The notes under the pieces: generated by a model | Databases searched by the model: none | Told to the model about the DNA's origin: nothing | Seen by the model: the letters and a program-made list of their open reading frames with translations, nothing else | Shown: positions 54,386-62,286 of the stretch, piece by piece | Layout: each line of letters starts with the position of its first letter | How positions within the stretch are numbered: position 1 is the first letter of the stretch | NCBI GenBank assembly: GCA_002102555.1 | Contig: MCFL01000016.1 | Location: 434,001 to 498,000 of the forward strand | Origin: Catenaria anguillulae PL171 | Taxonomy: Eukaryota > Blastocladiomycota > Blastocladiomycetes > Blastocladiales > Catenariaceae | Reading direction: 5' to 3' | DNA: 64,000 nt | Translations under genes and position numbers: made by a program

Positions 54386-56944
54386 TCACTCCTTGCCCTC
54401 GGCCCCACCAACCTCGCTGCTCCCCTCTCCACCTGCCCCCGTCTCTCCATTCACAACGGCCGCCGTTGTCGGATAACTGGGTGGCGTCATGGCCGAGCCA
54501 GCCCCAACCGACGTAGGCGGGGTCATAACTGCTGCCGGTGCGACGGCCGCTGCGGGCGCAGTCAAGTTGAGCGCCGCGAGATGATGCAGCAGCGCGGCCG
54601 TTGATGCAGCCAGTTGCGGTTGCGGGTGGTGCAGTGCTTGCTGATGTTGATGAGGTTGTTGAACAGGTGCCGCCGCCAAATCCGCCGGCATGGTGGCATG
54701 CACTGAATGGTCGGCCGGTGCAGACGTCCCGGGTGCGGAAGCAGGTGCCGGAGCCGCCACAGATACGGGAATAACCATGGCCGCCGGTGTGGGAACCAGT
54801 TGTGGCTGCCCCGAAGCTGACGCCATCATGGCCTGCCACATGCCTTGCGCGAGCACTGGGTTTTGCGCCATCATGGGTGCCAACATAGCCATTTGCGCCA
54901 TGGCGAGCTGAGCCGCCGCAAGTTGCTGTTGTTGTTGCTGTTGTTGTTGTTGTTGTTGCTGTTGCTGCTGCTGCTGCTGTTGCGGTGGCGGCATCGTCAC
55001 CTGTGTTGGTACTACCGCCGGCGTCGGAGGCTGCTGCTGCTGTGGAGGAGCAACGAAACCGCGTGAAAGCGACGGAAACATTGGGAATGCAGGCGCGGCT
55101 GCGGACACCACTGGTTGAGCGAGTGGGACACTGGCGGCCGTGAGGACGGGCGCCTTGCCCGTGATATCGGCCAACTTGAGCGCCGCACGCATCTCCCACT
55201 CGTCCACACCGAGCACACGCCCGGCAACCAGGCGCTCATACTTTGCGACCACCGTGATGGTTTCGGCATCCACGCGCGGGAACTGACTCGTGAGCCGTGC
55301 GAGGACTTGATCCAAGATGGGCGACGATGTGGACCCGGGTGCAACGGTCACGTGCTCTTCGCGAACAGAAGGGACGCTGGGCTCACCGCCCGCAGACAGT
55401 GTTGGCCGTGGCATGCTTGCCGTCTGCTGCGACATGACCGACAATGGGCCAAGGGTCGATGAGGAATGCGCCGGTCCGATTGCACCTCCCGCACTGGAGC
55501 GCTCCATGGTCTGATGCGCCGATCCAGCCCCGCCGCCCTGCTCGCCAGCAGCCGCATACAAGTGCGGATCCACCAACTCCAACCGATATGCCGGAAACCT
55601 GTGCTCATGCTTCCAATTGGCCACGGCCGCCAAAATGGTCTGCCGGACGCTTTCGCTCACCACGCCAAACTGGGACAGCTCGCTATCCGACATGCTCACC
55701 AGCACCTGAAAGCTAGCAATCTGCTTTGCCCTCTCAATCTCTGCACGGTGTTCGGTTGCCTGTACCGTACCCACAAACACCCAATCCAAAAACGCGCCGA
55801 CGGCAGGCACCTCGCGCTTGCTGGTAAACTTGCGGCCAAACGCCACTTCGTCGCCCGCGCGCATCACGCGCCGGTGGCCCTTGCCGACCGTGCGGCCATT
55901 GACAAAGGTGCCGTTTGTCGACCGGTCCTCAATCAGCACTTCCCAAAGCCCGTCGGCGTCGCGCCGCGTGCGCCACAAGTAGGCGTGGCGCGACGAGATC
56001 TCGGACAGATTGAGGCGCCCGTGGCACGAAACGTGCCGGCCGAGAACAAACTTTTCGCGATTTAGGGCAATCGATGGGTGGATGTGAGGGAGCAGCGGCA
56101 CGAGCCGGGCCCATTCGGCAACCAGCGGCGAGTCGAGATCGGCACTCGCCGTGGTCGAGATTTGTTGCGTAACGCCGGCACCCGACATGGACACGATCGA
56201 GCCCGTGTGCCCGTACCCAGACGTGCCCGTGGCGTTGATGCCTGACCCGTTGTTGTTGTTGTTGGCGGCGGCCGTGGAGGCTTGCTGGTTGCGCTGGTGC
56301 GACATGTATTGCGCGTAATAGTGCAGGGTGCCGGGCGGGGACGAGTTTTGCGACGATTGCGGTGCGTGTTGTGGGCCTGCGGCAAGGTGTGGCAGTTGGT
56401 GGTGCGCGAGTGGCGCCGAGTTGGCAGTGAACGCTTGCTGTTGTTGTGGTTGTTGTTGCTGCTGCTGCTGAACCTGGGGCTGTTGATGTTGTGGTGACTG
56501 CTGCTGCTGTTGTTGGCGGGGTTGAAATTGCGCTGGTTGTTGCTGGAATTGCTGTTGCGATTGGTGAACGAGCTGTTGCTGCTGTTGCTGAGGCGATTGC
56601 GACTGCGACTGCAGCGCTTGTTGCTGGATCGTCGATGAAAACCCAACACTGATCGAGGACGAGGTTTGGTTGGTGTTGTTAAGGTTCATCTGATGACCAT
56701 TGCCACTGCTGTTACTCGATTGCGGCTGCTGATGCTGAATCTGTTGGTGGTACTGATGACTCGAATGCGTCGTCGACGTTGGCGCGGCGTTGCCACTGTT
56801 GAACGAGGAGGTGGTGATGGCCGAATGGCTTGGTTGGGACGCAAGGTTACTCGTACTACTACCCGTCACGACCACGGACACGGGTTGCTGCTGGGCGGTA
56901 GCGGTCGAGTTGGCGTTGGAGTGCGCCAGCGGTTGGCGAGCCAC
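54386..56944 (-). CDS. FHA-domain protein with long polyglutamine tracts
   Basis: A single exon of 852 aa. Residues 1-270 are Gln/Ser/Asn-rich with many short polyglutamine runs. A forkhead-associated domain lies at about 290-390: FVLGRHVSCHGRLNLSEISS (the GR and S phosphothreonine contacts), RHAYLWR, IEDRSTNGTFVNG, and VAFGRKF. An ordered Ala/Leu-rich region (about 410-620) follows, then an uninterrupted tract of about 22 Gln near residue 670 and a Met/Ala/Pro-rich tail. FHA domains bind phosphothreonine, commonly in DNA-damage, transcription or kinase signalling. Fungal FHA-polyQ proteins are often transcription factors, but no DNA-binding domain is visible. The stop lies 122 nt from the convergent gene ending at 54263. 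Confidence 0.92.
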   Translation of the reverse strand: MARQPLAHSNANSTATAQQQPVSVVVTGSSTSNLASQPSHSAITTSSFNSGNAAPTSTTHSSHQYHQQIQHQQPQSSNSSGNGHQMNLNNTNQTSSSISVGFSSTIQQQALQSQSQSPQQQQQQLVHQSQQQFQQQPAQFQPRQQQQQQSPQHQQPQVQQQQQQQPQQQQAFTANSAPLAHHQLPHLAAGPQHAPQSSQNSSPPGTLHYYAQYMSHQRNQQASTAAANNNNNGSGINATGTSGYGHTGSIVSMSGAGVTQQISTTASADLDSPLVAEWARLVPLLPHIHPSIALNREKFVLGRHVSCHGRLNLSEISSRHAYLWRTRRDADGLWEVLIEDRSTNGTFVNGRTVGKGHRRVMRAGDEVAFGRKFTSKREVPAVGAFLDWVFVGTVQATEHRAEIERAKQIASFQVLVSMSDSELSQFGVVSESVRQTILAAVANWKHEHRFPAYRLELVDPHLYAAAGEQGGGAGSAHQTMERSSAGGAIGPAHSSSTLGPLSVMSQQTASMPRPTLSAGGEPSVPSVREEHVTVAPGSTSSPILDQVLARLTSQFPRVDAETITVVAKYERLVAGRVLGVDEWEMRAALKLADITGKAPVLTAASVPLAQPVVSAAAPAFPMFPSLSRGFVAPPQQQQPPTPAVVPTQVTMPPPQQQQQQQQQQQQQQQQQQQQLAAAQLAMAQMAMLAPMMAQNPVLAQGMWQAMMASASGQPQLVPTPAAMVIPVSVAAPAPASAPGTSAPADHSVHATMPADLAAAPVQQPHQHQQALHHPQPQLAASTAALLHHLAALNLTAPAAAVAPAAVMTPPTSVGAGSAMTPPSYPTTAAVVNGETGAGGEGSSEVGGAEGKE
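54922..54983 (-). repeat. CAG/CAA triplet tract (polyglutamine)
   Basis: A run of about 21 CAA/CAG codons on the minus strand inside the FHA gene. CAA and CAG are mixed, with a pure CAG stretch near its upstream end, so length polymorphism is likely. Confidence 0.9.
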
Positions 56945-57037
56945 AGTCGTGCCAGAATGACTATAAGTGATCGCGCAAAAGTCAAATGTTGATGCTTAAA
57001 CTCGGGTTCACTTTATGGAAGGAGACCATAAGAATAA

Positions 57038-57877
57038 TCAACGAGCGTACCGATCGACATGATCTGAAGAGCCTGATGCTGAAGAGGATGCCAGATTGCC
57101 CGTACTGCTGGACGCCAACTTGTTGCTGGACCCACTCTTCTTGCCAAGCCTCAACTTGCCACGAATCAAGGACATGACATTGTTGCCCGACTTGTCCTTT
57201 TCGCCGTCACTGTTGGGCGATCCGCTGCCGCCTGGCTTGCCACCATTAGCCCCATTGTCGACGCCGGCCATCCCACTGGCTTCCCTTTCCTTGATCCACT
57301 CGTTGATGGCCTGCTTGACTGGGTAGCACGGCGACAAACTCTCTTCGTCAATGCGATGGTGGCACACTGGGCACGAGCGGGCAAAGGCGGCATTGGCCGG
57401 CCCGCGCGTGGCGTCAAACTCGCCCTTCATCCACTTGACAATGGCCGTACGGTCAAACAAGTGGCCGCACCGGGTCGAGGTCGGGTCCGTCATGAGCTCG
57501 AGCGTGATGGGGCAGAGGAAGAGTTCCGGGATGGTGGTTGCGGAATGAGGGTTGTTGCTGTTTGAGCCGGTGGAGGTGTATGACTTTGCCGAGGCGCCCG
57601 ACTTGATGCGGCCCGAGGGCCGGATGGGCGGCGAGTGTTGCTGTTGTTGGACCTGTTGGTGCTGCGTATCGCCCAGGTTGGCCGATGGGGTCGACAGGGC
57701 GGGCGTGGAGTCGCCGCGGCGCAAGAGCATGGGGGACTTGGTGTTACCGCCCGATCCAGACGCAGACGCAGACGCAGACCCGGGAGCATTGGCGTTGGTG
57801 GAAGCGATGCCGCCACCGGCGACCTCGGCCAAGCCTTGCTGCTGGTGCTGGTGTTGAAGAGAGTTGGAGGACGACAT
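57038..57877 (-). CDS. U-box/RING-variant ubiquitin-ligase-like protein
   Basis: A single exon of 279 aa from the ATG at 57877; the frame is open further upstream, but the ATG has a good context and the upstream translation is not protein-like. A Gln/Ser-rich N-terminus (1-115) is followed by IPELFLCPITLELMTDPTST, then RCGHLFDRTAIVKWM, and CPVCHHRI about 20 residues on. The LCPIT...D..T.CGH.F...I..W spacing is the U-box pattern, yet Cys pairs are kept as in a zinc-binding RING. The C-terminus is Gly/Ser-rich with a basic patch (LIRGKLRLGKK). It is probably an E3 ubiquitin ligase; no substrate domain is visible. It lies 93 nt upstream of the FHA gene on the same strand. Confidence 0.85.
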   Translation of the reverse strand: MSSSNSLQHQHQQQGLAEVAGGGIASTNANAPGSASASASGSGGNTKSPMLLRRGDSTPALSTPSANLGDTQHQQVQQQQHSPPIRPSGRIKSGASAKSYTSTGSNSNNPHSATTIPELFLCPITLELMTDPTSTRCGHLFDRTAIVKWMKGEFDATRGPANAAFARSCPVCHHRIDEESLSPCYPVKQAINEWIKEREASGMAGVDNGANGGKPGGSGSPNSDGEKDKSGNNVMSLIRGKLRLGKKSGSSNKLASSSTGNLASSSASGSSDHVDRYAR

Positions 57878-58235
57878 GGTGACGGATATCGGATCAGACC
57901 AGGTGCCAAGCAGAATTGCGCTGCCAACAATTCGATTGCGCAGAGTGATATCTTGGCTCTTGACTGTGTGTTCTAATGGCAATAATATGAACCGGGTATT
58001 CAATTCAAGAATATTGTCGGAGCGACCAATCATGACAGTGGTTATGTATTTATATGTATTTACAAGGTCAGCGAAAAGGTCAGTGCCACAAAGCACCAAC
58101 GGCGTCAAGTTGTTCGTTGAGGAAAACCGAAAATATTTACATAAGAGATTGAAAGTGAAGGGTTTGATCCCTATTTCTTATGATACGACAGCTATAGCCT
58201 ACAGCGAGAAACACACCACAACCAACTGGGTCCAT
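57878..58235. other. Intergenic, U-box gene to NHE
   Basis: About 360 nt, AT-rich near 58010-58210. Nothing recognised; it includes the U-box promoter and the NHE 3' flank. Confidence 0.45.
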
Positions 58236-60371
58236 TCACCGCCTCTCTCCGCCACTCGCTTCTCTCCTCTTTGGCCGCGAAAACCACGGTCGCAGATAAC
58301 CCTCGTCCAACCTGACAAACCAATTGCTTGCACCGCCACGTGCTCCTCCAACACCTCTCACTGTCGCCCGATCCTCCCCGTCCGTGTCTTCATGCTCGTC
58401 TGCCATCCACGACGCTCCCCTGCCTGACCTGGCTGCTGCCGCCGACGGGAGCACAGGCGCCGTCGCACTCATCTGCCTACTGGTCGCGTCTCGCGCGGTT
58501 CGTCGTGCTGGGGACGCGGGCGGTAAATGCATTTCGGCCAGCTCTGCATCCACCTCGTCCCAAACCAAGTACGCGTCTCCATGCCCGTGCGCATGTCCAT
58601 GCCCTTCATCGTCGTCCGAGTCGGACGAATGCCCATGCCGACTCCGCAATGGATCCTCGTCCTCCTCGACGCCCGCGCCCGCACTGGTGCTGGTACTGCC
58701 ACTGCGCCCGACAAGCGGCACGCCCTCTCTGCCCTCGTTGCCCCTGGCCCTGGCCCGATCGTTCCTGCGACTGCCAGCGCCGCGAACCAGTGCCACCCTG
58801 CCACCCTCGCCCAACACCACGCGGCTTTCCACCACGGCCTGCGACTTGATGTTAAACTGAGCGAGCGCCTGCGGCACCGTCCCGCCAAAGATCACCACAG
58901 TAGCCAGCACAATGACCAGCGTGGTTGACTGGACGAGTGCCGCGACAGGTCCCGGTTTCAGCTCGAGTGCAAGTGCAAACGACACGGCCCCACGAAGTCC
59001 AGCCCACCACAGCATGATTTGGTGGTTGCGCGGGATCACGTCGGGCCCGGGCGTGGCCGCAGGCAACAGCCCGAAACACGTGCGTGCGCGCTGGGGTGCT
59101 GCCATGGATGGCGATGGGACGGGATCGGGAAGCAGGGTGGATGCCAATGCACCCGATGCGGCCGCGCGGCCCGATGTGACTCTGAATCGGCGGCCAAGCG
59201 CATTGATGAGTGCTGCAAACGGGAACACGCTGACCCACCGCGCGCCTAGAATGGCCGCAAATGTCACGACAATCATGGGCACACTGAATGCCGTCAGCTG
59301 CGTGGTAAACAGCGTGATGCCCAAGTAGATAAAGATGAAGAGCTCCGAGAGCTGTGCTAGCGTAGCAAACAAGTAGGTGGTCGTGAGCCGTGCGCGCCGC
59401 GACATGTTGGCGTAGGCATAGTGTTTGAGGGTGATGCCGGCAAACAGCAGCGACACGATTCCAGAAAGGCCTGTGGCTTGTGCGGCAAGAAACGACGTGT
59501 ATGCGAGCAAGGCAATCAGGCACGATTCGAGGCCAGGGAACAGGTACAAGTTTGAGTGCTTGAGAAGGAGAGCAGTGCCAAGTGCGATCGCGACGCCAAT
59601 GAGCAGCGATCCAAGGAACACGAGTAAAAAAGTTGAAAACAAGCTTGTGACTGACAGCTCCGAGTGAGATTGGTGGAGGGCCGAGAAAAGAACAATGGCA
59701 ACCGAGTCGTTGAGCAAGGATTCGCCGAAAAGAATCGAGTACAGGCGCGAGTCGACCCCGAGCTGAGAAAAGATGGCAAGCACAGTAACGGGATCGGTCG
59801 ATGACAAGATGCACCCGAATTGCAACGCGTCAATGAATGAGAGCGGGCTCAGGCCGACCAGAGCCAGCAGGTATTGGACAAAGCCAATCACGACAATGGA
59901 CGCAAAGGTGCCCAAGAAGGCAAACACGGATATGGGCCCGAGGTGGCCAAAAAAGTCGCCTTCGCGCAGCTGGTACCCAGAGTGCAAGATGATGGGTGGG
60001 AGTAGCAGGTTGAAGAACCACGTGTGCTTGAAGGCGAGCAGTTGTGGGAGCGTCGAGTCGGCGGTGGAGAGGCGCACAATGAGGCCGACGACGCACCCGA
60101 GGACGAGGGCAACGACGGATTCGTGGATGATTTTCACCTTGTGGCGCTGGAGGGCGTAGGCGGCCCACAAGGTGACCATGAGCAGCGAGATGAGCAGAAG
60201 AAGGGCACGCGAGGAGACGAGTTCTTCCTCCTCTGGGTGTGGGCTGGGGCTTGGGTTTTGTGGAGATGGAGGGGACGGAGAGACGGTTGTGGCCAGGGCA
60301 GTGCTGGCCATGGATATGACGGACATGACGATCAGCATGAGCATGCGCGTCGCGAATCGGGCCCGCGCCAT
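58236..60371 (-). CDS. Na+(K+)/H+ exchanger, CPA1/NHE family
   Basis: A single exon of 711 aa from the ATG at 60371, chosen because it precedes a signal-like helix; the open frame above it is Arg-rich and unlikely. About 12 transmembrane helices span residues 10-490. Family signatures are NLLLPPIILHSGYQLREGDF, the discontinuous-helix motif STDPVTVLAIF, and the ion-binding FGESLLNDSVAIVLF with the Asn-Asp pair. Further down are SELFIFIYLGITLF and WWAGLRGAVSFALAL. The C-terminal about 220 residues are hydrophilic, with a His/Asp/Ser-rich stretch (HGHSSDSDDDEGHGHAHGHG) that could bind divalent metal. It exchanges monovalent cations for protons, either on endosomal membranes (NHE6/7/9, Nhx1 type) or at the cell surface; a signal peptide favours the endosomal branch. 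Confidence 0.94.
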   Translation of the reverse strand: MARARFATRMLMLIVMSVISMASTALATTVSPSPPSPQNPSPSPHPEEEELVSSRALLLLISLLMVTLWAAYALQRHKVKIIHESVVALVLGCVVGLIVRLSTADSTLPQLLAFKHTWFFNLLLPPIILHSGYQLREGDFFGHLGPISVFAFLGTFASIVVIGFVQYLLALVGLSPLSFIDALQFGCILSSTDPVTVLAIFSQLGVDSRLYSILFGESLLNDSVAIVLFSALHQSHSELSVTSLFSTFLLVFLGSLLIGVAIALGTALLLKHSNLYLFPGLESCLIALLAYTSFLAAQATGLSGIVSLLFAGITLKHYAYANMSRRARLTTTYLFATLAQLSELFIFIYLGITLFTTQLTAFSVPMIVVTFAAILGARWVSVFPFAALINALGRRFRVTSGRAAASGALASTLLPDPVPSPSMAAPQRARTCFGLLPAATPGPDVIPRNHQIMLWWAGLRGAVSFALALELKPGPVAALVQSTTLVIVLATVVIFGGTVPQALAQFNIKSQAVVESRVVLGEGGRVALVRGAGSRRNDRARARGNEGREGVPLVGRSGSTSTSAGAGVEEDEDPLRSRHGHSSDSDDDEGHGHAHGHGDAYLVWDEVDAELAEMHLPPASPARRTARDATSRQMSATAPVLPSAAAARSGRGASWMADEHEDTDGEDRATVRGVGGARGGASNWFVRLDEGYLRPWFSRPKRREASGGERR

Positions 60372-60989
60372 GGCGTGGTGTCGAGGTTGACCCTGGATCC
60401 CGAGCTGGAGTGATGGTGCGCTGCGCGTCGTCCGAGTCCTAGTCTTGGCGGCCGAATCGTGCAGGTGGCGGCGGCGGCGGATGCAAATGGATGAGGGCAC
60501 AGCATTGGTCTCATGGTTGCGTCGACTGCCTGTCATGGGTTGGCGATACAATGTCCGTACATACGCCTAGGTACATGCCGTGATTTCAGGCTCAGAGGAG
60601 AAGCGTGACTCGGCACGTGATGCCAACGACGTTTGCGGTTGCGGCTGTCCGCGTGTGCACCAAACTGTAAATGCCGCTCCCTTCGGTCGGACGATTGCGA
60701 CAAGTTCAAGGGATTGCTTTCTTGAAGAGACTGCATCAAAAATTGCACTTGCGTACTAACAGTGACAGAGGTTGGAGGTTGAAGAGCAAGAGCTTATGCA
60801 CGTCGTAAATCGCAAGCGAAGTTGCATTAGGCAGGTGCCGCAACGGACACAAAAGAACAAAACAAACAGGACGAAAACAAAGGCACAATAAATCAGTTGT
60901 GGGCCGGGGCAGGGCGGTGCACGACGCAAGCGCCAGCGACGGTGTTGCCGGTCTTTTGGGTGGAACGGTGACCACCACCACCACCACAT
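60372..60989. other. Intergenic, NHE promoter side
   Basis: About 620 nt between the NHE start and the 3' end of the AT-hook-like gene, both minus strand. Short frames only; no RNA gene or repeat seen. Confidence 0.45.
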
Positions 60990-61479
60990 TCAACCTGCCC
61001 CCAACGCGGCCATCAACCCGAGTTCAAAGTTGAGCGCCGCGACAGAAACCTCGTCGTGCACCGCGCGCCCGGAAGCGAAGACACAAGTGCCCTGCTCGAG
61101 CCACATGTGGTTCGTTGCCTTGGCCGTCACCCTATGCAAACGAATCAGAGTTAGGACCGATTTACATTTACAGGATCGTCAACGATGCAGGAGCAGGGCG
61201 GAGTGTCGTTGGAGTGGATGATGATGAGAGGAGCGACTCTGCAGCAGTTGGGCGGTTTTGCGCCAATTGAGAAGCTAGGCCTGATCGAAAGAATGTTGGA
61301 ACAGGAAAAAACGGATTCACAACAGACGGAAACTGTCCGCCAAGCAAAGAGGAGCTGGCCTGACCAAAGTCAAACGGAAACAAACCACTGAGCGAACTGT
61401 TCGAGGAACTGGGCGGGGCGCCGGGTGGGGCGGCCAGGGCCTTAGAGTTGGGTTTGTTCTTGCTGCCCTTAGGTCTCAT
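60990..61479 (-). CDS. Small protein with AT-hook-like N-terminus
   Basis: Exons on the minus strand: 61479-61172 and 61131-60990, joined in phase 2 across a 40-nt intron (CT/GTAAAT ... GCATAG). The intron removes an in-frame stop and gives 149 aa. It begins MRPKGSKNKPNSK, which resembles the basic core of an AT-hook (R-x-RPKGSKNKP). A Ser/Pro/Phe-rich middle follows (FPFDFGQ, FPVPTFF), and then a compact C-terminal segment encoded by exon 2: NHMWLEQGTCVFASGRAV, HDEVSVAALNFELGL. The intron is the shortest in the window, but the second exon reads so well that splicing is likely. No family is recognised; a nuclear DNA-binding role is an inference from the N-terminus only. Confidence 0.65.
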
Positions 61480-61862
61480 GGTGGTGTGTGGTCGTCACGG
61501 TTGTTGGGAGACAAGACCTCAATATGCCGTGCTGTGTTTTGTCGTGCTGTGTCTCCTTGAGTCGTGCCAGCGAACGAGATTGAAGAACTTGACGAACTGA
61601 AGGAGCTTGAAAGCAAGATATTGACTGACGAAATGTGGACGACAAACGGACAAAGTACAGACGATGTAAATTAATTTCATGAGGTAAAGGGAAAAAAAGT
61701 GCAGTGACGAAATGATGGGGAGGGACAAAAGTGCACTTGTCTCGCACAGGTGGAGATGCAGTTCAGGAAGGGGTTGTTCAACCGCAGAACAGACGCGTGT
61801 GCAGTGTGCAGCGGCTTCGACCGAACGCACTGCAAGGCTAAGCAAACTCTAATAGATTTTTG

Positions 61863-61886
61863 CACGTGAGGTTTCACGTGAGGTTT
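61863..61886 (+). promoter_or_regulatory. Direct repeat of CACGTGAGGTTT (double E-box)
   Basis: Two perfect 12-nt copies in tandem, each starting with the E-box CACGTG, the usual site of bHLH factors such as Cbf1- or Pho4-type proteins. It is about 385 nt upstream of the minus-strand gene and 400 nt upstream of the plus-strand gene. Function is inferred. Confidence 0.55.
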
Positions 61887-61919
61887 CGGACAACGAAGCT
61901 GGGAATACTCCAAGTGAAC

Positions 61920-61939
61920 TTGTGCGACAAGTCGCACAA
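61920..61939. promoter_or_regulatory. Perfect inverted repeat TTGTGCGAC-AA-GTCGCACAA
   Basis: Nine-base arms with a two-base spacer, read directly. In an intergenic region this suits a binding site for a symmetric dimer; a cruciform is less likely at this length. Confidence 0.55.
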
Positions 61940-61950
61940 CAACCCAACCG

Positions 61951-61979
61951 GCGACGAGCGACGAGCAACGAGCGACGAA
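61951..61979 (+). repeat. Imperfect GCGACGA/GAGCGAC tandem repeat
   Basis: About four 7-nt units (GCGACGA GCGACGA GCAACGA GCGACGA) with one substitution, just beyond the palindrome. Purpose unknown. Confidence 0.75.
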
Positions 61980-62286
61980 TGCGCGCGAACTGCGAATGAA
62001 CGTAAATAATGCATCATGCCACCTCCGCGATAACAACGTTCACGACAGCCACCTCGTCATGGCAGTCATGGACTGAATCCGCTGGCTCATCCATTCATGC
62101 CCATGCACGCTATGCGCATATGATACTGTTTTTCCATCCTTGTGGAGAATGCAATCACAATCACCGGTTCCAGCCATCATCCGCCAGCTGCTAATCAACT
62201 TCAACCCAATCCTCACTGGCACCAACACCAAGGCACTCTGTGCACCCTGGCCAAGGATCACCCACACCTTCAGACGACACTTCACC

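Larger units (their letters stand above)
61480..62286. other. Divergent promoter region, AT-hook-like gene / isopentenyltransferase
   Basis: About 800 nt between divergent starts. It contains three ordered elements within 120 nt, listed separately: a doubled CACGTGAGGTTT, a 9-bp-arm palindrome and a GAGCGAC-type tandem repeat. Confidence 0.55.

Noticed and set aside
58852-59814. Second minus-strand frame of 320 codons within the exchanger gene
   Set aside because: A +1 shadow of the NHE coding sequence, which has all family motifs in its own frame.
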